A stretch of 58,153 bases of DNA, from NCBI GenBank assembly GCA_965232985.1, contig CBDDRC010000040.1, positions 1 through 58,153 on the forward strand, written 5' to 3'. A program made the translations under genes and the position numbers. Origin of the DNA: JADFDG01 sp965232985. Lineage in GTDB: Bacteria; Pseudomonadota; Gammaproteobacteria; Pseudomonadales; JADFDG01. The notes beneath the pieces were generated by a model, which worked only from the letters and a program-made list of their open reading frames with translations, was not told where the DNA came from and made no database searches. Positions 23,918-32,218 of the stretch are shown here, piece after piece. Positions within the stretch are counted from its first letter, which is position 1. Every line of letters starts with the position of its first letter.

Positions 23918-24955
23918 ATGCCGATGGACATGCAAACCGCGATCCGCGTGCTGCTCGATCAGCAATCGCTCGACGCGCACGAAATGGAAGACGTGATCGA
24001 GTTGATCATGACCGGCCAGGCAACCCAGGCGCAGATCGGCGGTTTTCTGGTCGCCCTGCGGATGAAGGGCGAGGTGGTGCAGGAGATCGTCGGCGCCGCC
24101 CGTGCCATGCGCAAGCTGGTGAAGCAGGTCGACTGTGGCGACATTCCTTATCTGGTTGACACTTGCGGTACCGGCGGCGATGGTCAGCACTTGTTCAATG
24201 TCTCGACAGCGTCGGCCTTTGTTGTTGCGGCGGTTGGCGGGCATGTGGCCAAACACGGTAATCGTTCGGTCTCCAGCAGTTCCGGCAGCGCCGATCTGCT
24301 TGAGGCAGCCGGCGCCAATCTGGCACTGACGGCCCAAGAAGTTGCGCGCTGTGTGCGCGAGGTCGGTTTCGGTTTCATGTTTGCGCCACAGCACCATGAG
24401 GCCATGAAGCATGCCATCGGCCCGCGGCGCGAGCTCGGCGTGCGCACGGTGTTCAACTTGCTGGGCCCGCTCACCAATCCGGCTGGCGCACCGAATGCGG
24501 TGTTGGGTGTCTACGGCAGGCAGTGGTTGCGTCCGGTTGCCGATGTGTGCGACGAGCTTGGCCAGCAGCATGTGTTTGTCGTGCATTCCGCAGACGGACT
24601 CGACGAAATTTCGATTGCTGCCGAGACGCACGTGGCCGAGCTGCACAACGGAGCAATCCACGAGTACGTCATCAGGCCGGAGGATTTCGGTATGGTCCGC
24701 AGCCCGATCGACAGCCTGCGCGCTCATAACGCGCAGGAGAGTCTCGCCATCATTCAGGCGGCGCTGGATCGTGGCAAAGGGCCGGCCGCCGATATCATCG
24801 CGCTGAATGCCGGCGCCGCCATTTGCGCTGCCGGCCTGTGCGCTTCGCTCAGGGCAGGTGTCGAGATGGCGCAGGATGCAATAGCGACCGGCATGGCGCG
24901 CGAGAAGTTCGAAGAATACCTGCACGTCACCCGATTACTGAAAAAGCATTCCTGA
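23918..24955 (+). CDS. trpD: anthranilate phosphoribosyltransferase
   Basis: 345 residues from ATG 23918, chosen because GGAGAG precedes it by six bases. DTCGTGGDG (the PRPP-binding glycine loop), NVSTASAFVVAAVGG, KHGNRSVSSSSGSADLLEA and the LGPLTNPAG motif are diagnostic. It attaches phosphoribose to anthranilate, second step of tryptophan synthesis. Not fused to TrpG, unlike in enteric bacteria. Confidence 0.97.
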   Translation: MPMDMQTAIRVLLDQQSLDAHEMEDVIELIMTGQATQAQIGGFLVALRMKGEVVQEIVGAARAMRKLVKQVDCGDIPYLVDTCGTGGDGQHLFNVSTASAFVVAAVGGHVAKHGNRSVSSSSGSADLLEAAGANLALTAQEVARCVREVGFGFMFAPQHHEAMKHAIGPRRELGVRTVFNLLGPLTNPAGAPNAVLGVYGRQWLRPVADVCDELGQQHVFVVHSADGLDEISIAAETHVAELHNGAIHEYVIRPEDFGMVRSPIDSLRAHNAQESLAIIQAALDRGKGPAADIIALNAGAAICAAGLCASLRAGVEMAQDAIATGMAREKFEEYLHVTRLLKKHS

Positions 24956-24999
24956 TAGTCTGGGAAAAGTAGTCAAGAAGCATTTGGGTTCACATCATC

Positions 25000-25800
25000 A
25001 TGACCTGCGGCATCACCATTCTCGATCGTATCGTCCGTCGCAAGCGCGAGGAAATTGCCGAGCGTGTTGCGCGCGTGCCGATGGCACGCCTGCACGATCT
25101 TGCTGCGACGCAATCGCCGCCCCGTGGTTTCGTTGATGCGCTGCGCCAGCGTGTGCAAGCCGGAGAGCCGGCGGTGATTGCTGAAATCAAGCGCGCGTCG
25201 CCCTCGCAGGGGTTGATCCGCGCCGACTGGGATGTGCCTGCCATTGCGCGCAGTTACGCAGCCGGTGGTGCGTCCTGCCTGTCGGTGCTGACCGATGTCG
25301 ATTTCTTCCAGGGCGCAGATGAGTTTCTCGTCGCCGCGCGTGCTGCCTGTGCGCTGCCGGTATTACGCAAGGATTTCACTGTCGATGAATACCAGGTACT
25401 TGAGGCGCGCACGCTCGGTGCCGATGCCATTTTACTGATAGTTGCTGCGCTTGATGATGCGCAGCTCGCTGTCCTGCATGCGCAGGCGCGTGACCTGGGC
25501 CTCGATGTGCTGGTGGAAGTGCATAATCGCCGGGAGCTTGAACGCGCGCTGAAGCTCGGCATTGATCTGGTTGGCATCAACAACCGCGACTTGCACACCT
25601 TCGAGGTTTCGCTGCAGACGACCTGCGACCTGCTGGCGATGATTCCGCCCGGGGTGCTGGTAGTCACCGAGAGCGGCATCAATACCAAACAGGATGTCAT
25701 CGCGATGCGTGCGCGGCACGTCAACGCATTTCTGGTCGGTGAGTCATTCATGCGTGCGCCCGAGCCGGGCGCGAAATTGCGCGAGCTTTTTTTCGCGTGA
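25000..25800 (+). CDS. trpC: indole-3-glycerol-phosphate synthase
   Basis: 266 residues. AEIKRASPSQGLIR holds the catalytic Lys/Glu region, followed by GGASCLSVLTDVDFFQG, LRKDFTVDEYQV, EVHNRRELERAL, GINNRDLHTFEV and VTESGI. It closes the indole ring of indole-3-glycerol phosphate. It is monofunctional, without TrpF. Last gene of the trp run; a short hairpin (CGCTG-AAGT-CAGCG, 25836-25849) lies where it converges on crp. Confidence 0.96.
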   Translation: MTCGITILDRIVRRKREEIAERVARVPMARLHDLAATQSPPRGFVDALRQRVQAGEPAVIAEIKRASPSQGLIRADWDVPAIARSYAAGGASCLSVLTDVDFFQGADEFLVAARAACALPVLRKDFTVDEYQVLEARTLGADAILLIVAALDDAQLAVLHAQARDLGLDVLVEVHNRRELERALKLGIDLVGINNRDLHTFEVSLQTTCDLLAMIPPGVLVVTESGINTKQDVIAMRARHVNAFLVGESFMRAPEPGAKLRELFFA

Positions 25801-25843
25801 GGTTTTTCGAAGTGCAGCAGAGGTTGTTGAGCTGGCGCTGAAG

Positions 25844-26479
25844 TCAGCGTGTGCCGTAGACCACCATGGTCTTGCCCTTGACGGAGACCAGGCCCTGTTC
25901 TTCAAGCGACTTGAGTACACGGCCCACCATTTCCCGTGAGCAGCCGACAATACGGCCGATCTCCAGGCGGGTGACCTTGATCTGCATGCCGTCCGGGTGC
26001 GTCATCGCATCCGGTTCCTTGGAGAGTTCAAGCAGGGTGCGGGCAACGCGACCGGTGACGTCGAGGAAGGCGAGATCGCCGACTTTCCGGGTGGTGGCGC
26101 GCAGGCGGCCGGCGATCTGTGCGGAAAGCGCGAACATGATGTCAGCGTCTTCGTGGGCGAGCTCCTTGAACTTGCTGTAGCTCACTTCCGCCACTTCACA
26201 CTCGGTTTTGGCTTTCACCCAGGCCGAGCGGTTGGCATCCTTATCGAACAGACCCATCTCGCCGAAGAAATCGCCCTCATTGAGATAGGCGACGACCATC
26301 TCGCGGCCGTCGTTGTCCTCGATAACAACCGTCACCCCGCCGGAGAGTATGTAATAAAGAGCATCCGACTCGTCGCCGGCATAAATAATGGTGCTCTTCG
26401 CCGGATACTTCCGGCGATGGCAGTGCACCAGGAACTTGTCAATGTTCGGAAAGAACTTGCTTGCCACCACAGCGTTCAT
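25844..26479 (-). CDS. crp: cAMP-activated global regulator Crp/Vfr
   Basis: 211 residues, the length of Crp. The phosphate-binding cassette FFGEMGLFDKDANRSAWVKA has the Glu, Arg and Ser that contact cAMP. The helix-turn-helix RLEIGRIVGCSREMVGRVLKSLEEQG matches Crp/Vfr. It should bind TGTGA-N6-TCACA-type sites as a dimer. An adenylate cyclase gene and a second cNMP-binding protein lie 5-8 kb away, so cAMP signalling is likely active. The position after trpC is the same as vfr in Pseudomonas. Confidence 0.95.
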   Translation of the reverse strand: MNAVVASKFFPNIDKFLVHCHRRKYPAKSTIIYAGDESDALYYILSGGVTVVIEDNDGREMVVAYLNEGDFFGEMGLFDKDANRSAWVKAKTECEVAEVSYSKFKELAHEDADIMFALSAQIAGRLRATTRKVGDLAFLDVTGRVARTLLELSKEPDAMTHPDGMQIKVTRLEIGRIVGCSREMVGRVLKSLEEQGLVSVKGKTMVVYGTR

Positions 26480-26764
26480 GCTCCCTTATGCCCGTCCTGG
26501 GATAAATTCTTTTCGGTGTTTCAGCGGGTTGCAGCACATACCCGCAGTAATTCCCCAACAGTTCTCTCTTGTGCCACCAGCAACCCGGCCTGTCAAGCGG
26601 CGCGGGCTGGCGGCGGCAATTCGGATGCTTCTGCATTCCTGATTCGTGACCGGGTGCCACTTCGCCGGGCGCGGTCTGATTCGGGCCGGCTACGGCGTGA
26701 TGGCCCCACGGCCATGTGATAACGTCGCCGCCTTGCCCGGGGCGGTCCCGGAACGAGGTGCGCG

Positions 26765-27187
26765 ATGAAGGCTACCGTTCGCTGGGAAGGTGAGGCGAAA
26801 TTCCGGGCGACCGCAGCGAGTGGCCACGATGTCCTCATGGATGGCCCGCCGGATATTGGCGGTGTGAACGCCGGCCCGCGCCCGATGGAGACGCTGCTGA
26901 TGGGTGTTGGTGGTTGCGCCAGCGTCGATGTTGTTTACATCCTGAAGAAGGCCCGCCAGGACGTGACCGGCTGCATTGCCGAACTCACCGCCGAGCGTGC
27001 GCCGGAGCCGCCGCAGGTGTTCACGAAACTGCATCTGCATTTTGTGGTGACCGGCCGCAACCTCAAGGAAAACCAGGTGCAGCGCGCCGTCGAGCTGTCG
27101 GCGGGGAAATATTGTTCGGCGTCTATCATGCTCAGTCGCAGCGGTACCGAGGTAACGCACAGTCACGAGATACGCGAAGCGTCGTGA
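26765..27187 (+). CDS. OsmC/Ohr family protein
   Basis: 140 residues. MGVGGCASVDVVYILKKAR carries the first redox-type Cys and AGKYCSASIML the second, as in OsmC/Ohr peroxidases. The shorter C-terminal part resembles the YhfA subgroup more than Ohr, as far as can be judged by eye. If active it would reduce organic hydroperoxides in the cytoplasm. The gene diverges from crp over 285 bases; its stop codon is only four bases from that of convergent coq7. Confidence 0.88.
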   Translation: MKATVRWEGEAKFRATAASGHDVLMDGPPDIGGVNAGPRPMETLLMGVGGCASVDVVYILKKARQDVTGCIAELTAERAPEPPQVFTKLHLHFVVTGRNLKENQVQRAVELSAGKYCSASIMLSRSGTEVTHSHEIREAS

Positions 27188-27191
27188 ATCC

Positions 27192-27839
27192 TTAGACGCG
27201 ATACACCGTCGTCGTCATTATCCGCGCCATTGCCTGCATGATCTGCCGCACCACAAACGGCAGCGGTGCCGCACCCGCAGCTTGCGCCATGTCGGCGTGT
27301 TTCTGCTCATCAATGCGCATCTGGTCGAGGATCGCCGCCGAGCGCACATCGCTGTGCGGCAGGTGGCCCAGATGCGTCTCAAGGTGGCGCACCACCTGGC
27401 GCTCGGTTTCCTCGACAAACCCCAGGCTCCACTTGTCGCCGGCGATGCCGGCGGCGGCACCCACGGCGAACGACAACCCGTAGAACAGCGGGTTGAGCAG
27501 ACTGGGGCCGTTGTGCAGTTCGCGCAGGCGGTCTTCGCACCAGGCGAGATGGTCTTCCTCTTCGCGGGCCGCGTGGGCCATGGCGTCGCGGACATCCGGC
27601 AGTTTGGCGGTGAGCGCCTGTCCGGCGTAGAGCGCCTGCGCGCATACCTCACCGGTGTGGTTGATGCGCATCAGGCCGGCGGCGTGGCGCTGCTGGGTTT
27701 CATCCAGCAGGGCAGCAGGTTGTTGCTCGGCCGGCGACGTGCGCCTGGCGGCGGTAGTGCCTGGCGTCAGTGTGCGCAGTACCTGATCGGCCTGCAGCAC
27801 GAGCCGGTCGAGCGTGGAAAGACGGCGGGGGCGGGGCAT
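27192..27839 (-). CDS. coq7: demethoxyubiquinone hydroxylase Coq7
   Basis: 215 residues from ATG 27839; a TTG at 27857 is a weaker alternative. A di-iron four-helix bundle is evident: MRINHTGEVCAQALY, REEEDHLAWCEDRL, EETERQVVRHLETHL and DQMRIDEQKHADMA give the six carboxylate/His ligands (E, ExxH, E, ExxH). A hydrophobic stretch PLFYGLSFAVGAAAGIAGDKW fits interfacial membrane binding. The enzyme performs the last ring hydroxylation of ubiquinone, which points to aerobic respiration with ubiquinone. Confidence 0.95.
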   Translation of the reverse strand: MPRPRRLSTLDRLVLQADQVLRTLTPGTTAARRTSPAEQQPAALLDETQQRHAAGLMRINHTGEVCAQALYAGQALTAKLPDVRDAMAHAAREEEDHLAWCEDRLRELHNGPSLLNPLFYGLSFAVGAAAGIAGDKWSLGFVEETERQVVRHLETHLGHLPHSDVRSAAILDQMRIDEQKHADMAQAAGAAPLPFVVRQIMQAMARIMTTTVYRV

Positions 27840-27860
27840 CGCTTTAATCCTCAGCAATCC

Positions 27861-28202
27861 TCAGCCGGGTGGCCAGATCATCTGCCGACCACCCAGCAGA
27901 TGGAAGTGCAGGTGGTAGACCGTCTGGCCGCCGTTGCGGTTGCAATTGTTGACCAGCCGGTAGCCATCGGCGGCAATACCGAGATCGCGGGCAAGTTGCC
28001 TTGCCGTGAGCAGCAGGTGCCCGAGCAGCGGCGCGTCGGTACCCTCCAGGGCATCGAAGTTGACAATATGTTTCTTCGGAATCAGCAGCACATGGGTTGG
28101 GGCCTGCGGTGATATGTCGCGGAACGCGAGCACCTGATCGTCCTCATACACCACATCCGGTTTGATATCACCGGCGATCATTTTGCAGAACAGGCAATTC
28201 AT
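27861..28202 (-). CDS. HIT family nucleotide-binding protein (HinT-like)
   Basis: 113 residues from ATG 28202. CLFCKMIAGDI opens the protein, HVLLIPKKHI is the middle strand and QTVYHLHFHLLGGRQMIWPPG holds the catalytic HxHxHxx triad. HinT enzymes hydrolyse AMP-amidates and aminoacyl-AMP. It ends 22 bases before coq7 and probably shares a transcript with it; the same neighbours occur in Pseudomonas. Confidence 0.93.
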   Translation of the reverse strand: MNCLFCKMIAGDIKPDVVYEDDQVLAFRDISPQAPTHVLLIPKKHIVNFDALEGTDAPLLGHLLLTARQLARDLGIAADGYRLVNNCNRNGGQTVYHLHFHLLGGRQMIWPPG

Positions 28203-28230
28203 CGGTCGTCTCCGCTTGCAAAGGTGAAAG

Positions 28231-31038
28231 TCAGCGTGCGTCGCCAGCATAAATGCGCAGCGTTTCGCGCAACTCGTTGAGATCGACAGGTTTCGCCATG
28301 TGCGCGTCCATACCCGACTGACGGCAACGCTCCTTGACATCGTTCATGATATACGCTGAAAGCGCCACGATCGGCATGCGTCGCCGCGCATTGTCGATTT
28401 CCCAGGCGCGGATCCGGCGAGTTGCTGCATAACCGTCCAGCACCGGCATTTCACAGTCCATCAGGACGAGGTCGTAACGCTGGTGCTGCACGGCCTCTGT
28501 CGCCTCCTGACCGTTGCTCACCACGTCGCTGCGCACGCCGAGCTTGGCGAGCATCCCGCGTATTACCTTTTGGCTCAGGGGATGGTCCTCGACGACCAGT
28601 ACGCGCATGTTTTCCGCTAACGGGTGGTTGGCGTGCGATCCCTCCGGCTCGAACTTTTCGCGGCGGGCGAGTTCTTCCGCGAGCACGGCCTGCAGCGTGC
28701 GGCCGGGTACGGGCTTGGTGAGTACGCGACTGATGCCAACGTTGCGCGCCATGGTTTCGGTTGGCGCGATATTGAGGCCGGTGAGCATGACGATCAGGGT
28801 GTCATGGCGGATCAGCGGGTCTTCCTTGATGCGGGCGGCAAGTTGCAGCCCGCTCATGCCGGGCATGTTGTGGTCGACGACAACGATATGGAACGAAGCA
28901 CCGAGGTTGGCTTGGGTGCGGGCGATGGCCAGCGCCTCCTGGCCGTTGGCAGCCACCGCCGCCGACATGCCCCAGCTGACGGCCTGGGTTTCGACGACGC
29001 GCCGGACAGCAGCATTGTCGTCGACGATCAGAATGCGTTTGCCGGCCAGCAGGCTGATGTCGGCCGTGGTGTGTTGTTCCGGTGCGGCAGGCAGGGGCAG
29101 CGTAAGCCAGAACATGCTGCCGCGATGCTCTTCGCTCTGGACGCCGATACTGCCACCCATCCGCTCGATCAGTTGGCGGGCAATGAGCAGGCCGAAACCC
29201 TGGTGGCCGCTTGCTTCGGCCGGTTGTTTGGCGGGCGATTTCTCGAGCAGCGTGGCGAGTTTCGTGCGCGGAATTCCGATGCCGGTGTCGCGCACTTCCA
29301 TGCGTATCGTGTGCGGAGCACCGGCCGGCAAGACCTGCACCTGCACTTCGCCACGATGTGTGTAACGTACTGCGTTGCCGAGCAGGTTGCACAGCACCTG
29401 GCGTAACCGTGATGGATCGCCGTTGACGCGCACGGGCAGCGAAGGGTCGATATCGACGATCAGTTCGATGTGTTTTTCTTCGGCGCGCAGCTGCACTGTT
29501 TCGATACTGTCGGCAATCAGTTGCGGCAGGTCGAAGTCGGTGTGCTGGATTTCCAGTTGCCCGGACTCAAGCTGCGACCAGTCGAGCGCCTCGTTGAGCA
29601 GCAGCAGCAGGTTTTCGCCGCTGTTGCGGATGGTCAGTGTGTATTCGCGTTGGCGCGGTGAAAGTGAGGTATCGGCCAGCAACTCGGCCATGCCGAGAAT
29701 GCCATTGAGTGGTGTACGCACATCGTGGCTGAAACGGCCAAGAAACTCGGTGCGCGCCTGAAGTTCGGCATTGGCCACTGCCGCTGCAAGGCGGGCGTCG
29801 GCAGTGGCCCGCTGCTCGCGCGCCTGGCGGGCGTAGAGCATCCAGGCGATGAGTGAAGCCTCGATGCTGGCGCTCAACACCAGCAGATAGACCGCCGGCA
29901 GTGGTAGCGACAGCAGGCCCAGTTCGGCACCAGCGGTGAGCCCGCCGCCGGCGGCGCTGACCAGTCGGGCGCCGAGGTAGCGGGGCGCGTCCGGGCAGCC
30001 GCTGCGCATCGCGATCCAGGCGGCATAAAGCGTTGCTGGCATCGTCAGCGCAGCAAGCGTGGTGTACATCGGGCCGCGATGCCATGGCTCGATGAAAGGC
30101 ACAGCAAGCAGTGCCATGATGCCGGCGAGCAGCAGGTAGCCTAACCACAGATCCAGCGCACTCTGGTGCAGGCGGGTATTCAGTAATATCCGCGCAAATT
30201 GTGTTGCGGCGAGTGTTGCGCCGATGGCGGCCATACTTTCAGTCAGCGAATGCAGACCAGGTTCGCGGAAAAACAGCACCCCGATATAGCCGAGTTTCGC
30301 CAGCAGGAAAGTGATGACAGCGAGCAAGAACAGCAGGTACCAGGCATGCACCGACTTCCGTAACACCAGCCAGGCGATGGCGTTGAACAGCAGCAGGCCG
30401 ATCAGGGTGCCGATCAGGATGCCGGCCGCGATCTGCAACATGCTTTGCGCGTACATATGTGATTCCGGCGACTTAAGCTGTAGCGAGAAGTCGAGCGCGA
30501 GGTTCGATTGAACCCGAAACCAGTACACTGCGGTGGCGCCAGCCGGAACCGTCACGGCGAACAGGTAGTGCTGGTGTTGAAAATCTCCGATGATACGGTC
30601 GGTCGATGTGCCGCTGCTGGTCAGTGCGTAGCCGTTGGCAACGGGGCGGTTGAATTCAATCAGCGACAATCCGGGATGCGGTACTTCCAGCAGCAGGGTT
30701 TCGTCGGTGTCGTGCGTATTCTGCAATGCCAGGCGGAACCAGTACGTACTGCGGGTATAGCCAAAATGCAGTAATTCGCTTTCGGGGACGGTGAACGCGG
30801 AAGGAGGTAGTGCCTGTATCTGGTCAAGCGACCGTTGGCCGGCAGAATCCTCGAACCAGGCGATGAACAAGCCGAGTGAGACGGGCTCGGTCGTATCAAT
30901 GATCGGGTAAGGCGGGGCGTAGGCAGCGGCGTACGGAGAGAGCAGCAATGCCAGCAAAAGTAGCCGGCGGAACGTGCGGATCAGCGTCGTCTGGATCAGG
31001 GGTGGGTGAGCCGGGAGTGCACCCTGCTCACCGTGCAT
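28231..31038 (-). CDS. RetS-like hybrid sensor kinase (7TMR-DISM, HisKA, HATPase, two receivers)
   Basis: 935 residues. Signal sequence (RRLLLLALLLSPYAAAYA), a 7TMR-DISMED2 jellyroll (about 45-180), seven TMs (about 190-400), HisKA (FLGRFSHDVRTPLNGILG, His near 436), HATPase (LLGNAVRYT, DTGIGI) and two receivers with Asp in VVVDHNMPG and VLMDCEMPVLDG. This is the exact layout and size of Pseudomonas RetS, and purD-purH-fis-dusB lie nearby as they do around retS. RetS controls the GacS/Rsm switch between planktonic and biofilm life. The ATP lid is unusual: LATLLEKSPAKQ replaces the F box and GFGLLIA replaces GxGLGL, so kinase activity may be weak. The start overlaps the upstream gene by 11 bases. 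Orthology is inferred. Confidence 0.85.
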   Translation of the reverse strand: MHGEQGALPAHPPLIQTTLIRTFRRLLLLALLLSPYAAAYAPPYPIIDTTEPVSLGLFIAWFEDSAGQRSLDQIQALPPSAFTVPESELLHFGYTRSTYWFRLALQNTHDTDETLLLEVPHPGLSLIEFNRPVANGYALTSSGTSTDRIIGDFQHQHYLFAVTVPAGATAVYWFRVQSNLALDFSLQLKSPESHMYAQSMLQIAAGILIGTLIGLLLFNAIAWLVLRKSVHAWYLLFLLAVITFLLAKLGYIGVLFFREPGLHSLTESMAAIGATLAATQFARILLNTRLHQSALDLWLGYLLLAGIMALLAVPFIEPWHRGPMYTTLAALTMPATLYAAWIAMRSGCPDAPRYLGARLVSAAGGGLTAGAELGLLSLPLPAVYLLVLSASIEASLIAWMLYARQAREQRATADARLAAAVANAELQARTEFLGRFSHDVRTPLNGILGMAELLADTSLSPRQREYTLTIRNSGENLLLLLNEALDWSQLESGQLEIQHTDFDLPQLIADSIETVQLRAEEKHIELIVDIDPSLPVRVNGDPSRLRQVLCNLLGNAVRYTHRGEVQVQVLPAGAPHTIRMEVRDTGIGIPRTKLATLLEKSPAKQPAEASGHQGFGLLIARQLIERMGGSIGVQSEEHRGSMFWLTLPLPAAPEQHTTADISLLAGKRILIVDDNAAVRRVVETQAVSWGMSAAVAANGQEALAIARTQANLGASFHIVVVDHNMPGMSGLQLAARIKEDPLIRHDTLIVMLTGLNIAPTETMARNVGISRVLTKPVPGRTLQAVLAEELARREKFEPEGSHANHPLAENMRVLVVEDHPLSQKVIRGMLAKLGVRSDVVSNGQEATEAVQHQRYDLVLMDCEMPVLDGYAATRRIRAWEIDNARRRMPIVALSAYIMNDVKERCRQSGMDAHMAKPVDLNELRETLRIYAGDAR

Positions 31039-32107
31039 CTTCTTCCCGGACTTCGGGCGTTTGCTCTACCGTTTTGGCTTTGCGCTTGAGGACGAGGGCG
31101 CGCAGGCCAGCTTCGTTCAGCAGGTAAGCACCAATCTCGCAGCGGCGGCCGCCGTCGCAGGTGATGACATAGGTGAATGCTTTCTCAAGGCTGCGGATTT
31201 CCTTGCGTAATTCCGGCAGGGGAATATTTTGCGCGTGTGGCAGGTGCTCGTGCTTGAATTCCAGCGGCAGGCGTACGTCGATCAGCACGATACCTTCGTC
31301 GGCCTCGTCCATCATTTTTTCGTACTGCTGCTCGGTGATCTGCTGGATCACCGGCTCCTTCAGCAGCTTGATAAAGCTCTGTTTGTCGAGCTCCATCAGC
31401 GTGCCGTCGGTGGTCATCGTGACGGTGGCATTGCGCTTGGTGTCGCCGATGAGTGCATCTTCGCCGAAGCAGGCGCCGTTCTTGAGTGCCGCCAGGGTTT
31501 TCTGGTTGCTGCCCTGGCCGCGGGTGACCAGCGCCCGGCCTTCCTTGATGACGTAGAAACAATCGCCATCGTCACCTTCCCGGATGATCGCCTCGCCCAG
31601 ATGAGTTGCCTTTTCCTTGAACTTCACAAATAACTGCTGGATGTTTCCTGGCGGTACGGACGCAAATAATTCGGAGGAAAGCAGTGCTTCCATCCAGTCG
31701 GTGTTGCCGTCATCCGGTTGGTCATCCTCGTCGAGCGAGTCGGCGGCCTGGCTCCAGGTGAGCACCAGGTCGAGGTGGTCGCGGCTAATGCTGACGATCA
31801 GGCAGTCCGTGGCGGTAATTGCGGACACTCGGTGTTCGGGATAGTTATCGACGGCGAGATAGTTTTCCGGATCGTCAGCGTTGAGCGGCCGGACGACGAA
31901 AGCGGCGTCGGCCAGATCAACAGTGCCTTTGAGCAGGAAGTGACACTGCGCGTCCGGCTGGCCGCGCTTGAACAGCACCTTGCCTTTGCCCGGCCGCGAT
32001 ACGGCGAGCTTGGGGGCGAGATCCCGCAGATGGGCATCCGAGAGGGAGTCGAACGGCGTAAACTCCTTGAGCCGCTCAAGGTCGATGTCCTGATTCGGGT
32101 CTGTCAT
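31028..32107 (-). CDS. tandem cyclic-nucleotide-binding domains fused to rhodanese
   Basis: 359 residues from ATG 32107. Domain 1 (about 15-125) is a cNMP-binding fold without the FGE/R cassette, so probably does not bind cAMP. Domain 2 (about 150-255) has FGEDALIGDTKRNAT with the Glu and Arg that contact cyclic nucleotides. Domain 3 (about 265-345) is a rhodanese with VLIDVRLPLEFKHEHLPHAQNIP and the active loop CDGGRR, Cys 317. It is therefore a soluble sulfurtransferase-type protein possibly gated by cAMP. It is translationally coupled to the RetS-like kinase and diverges from an adenylate cyclase across 111 bases. The role is unknown. Confidence 0.87.
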   Translation of the reverse strand: MTDPNQDIDLERLKEFTPFDSLSDAHLRDLAPKLAVSRPGKGKVLFKRGQPDAQCHFLLKGTVDLADAAFVVRPLNADDPENYLAVDNYPEHRVSAITATDCLIVSISRDHLDLVLTWSQAADSLDEDDQPDDGNTDWMEALLSSELFASVPPGNIQQLFVKFKEKATHLGEAIIREGDDGDCFYVIKEGRALVTRGQGSNQKTLAALKNGACFGEDALIGDTKRNATVTMTTDGTLMELDKQSFIKLLKEPVIQQITEQQYEKMMDEADEGIVLIDVRLPLEFKHEHLPHAQNIPLPELRKEIRSLEKAFTYVITCDGGRRCEIGAYLLNEAGLRALVLKRKAKTVEQTPEVREEDAR

Positions 32108-32218
32108 CGTGCATCCTGATCGACGAAGAACGTGGACTCGCGGGTAGCGGCAGGCAGCCGCCTGGGGACATGTCACAACCAAACAAGGGGGCCCGTGACC
32201 GGCGGGCCATTATGACAA

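Noticed and set aside
23855..24925. 356-codon minus-strand frame
   Set aside because: Antisense shadow of trpD.
25836..25849. Small hairpin between trpC and crp as a terminator
   Set aside because: Only five base pairs, no T-run and it overlaps the crp stop codon; noted under trpC but not called.
32169..32218. Possible Crp site in the cyclase/cNMP-rhodanese gap (ATGTCACAACC)
   Set aside because: Only one half-site is present; the partner half at six-base spacing is missing.
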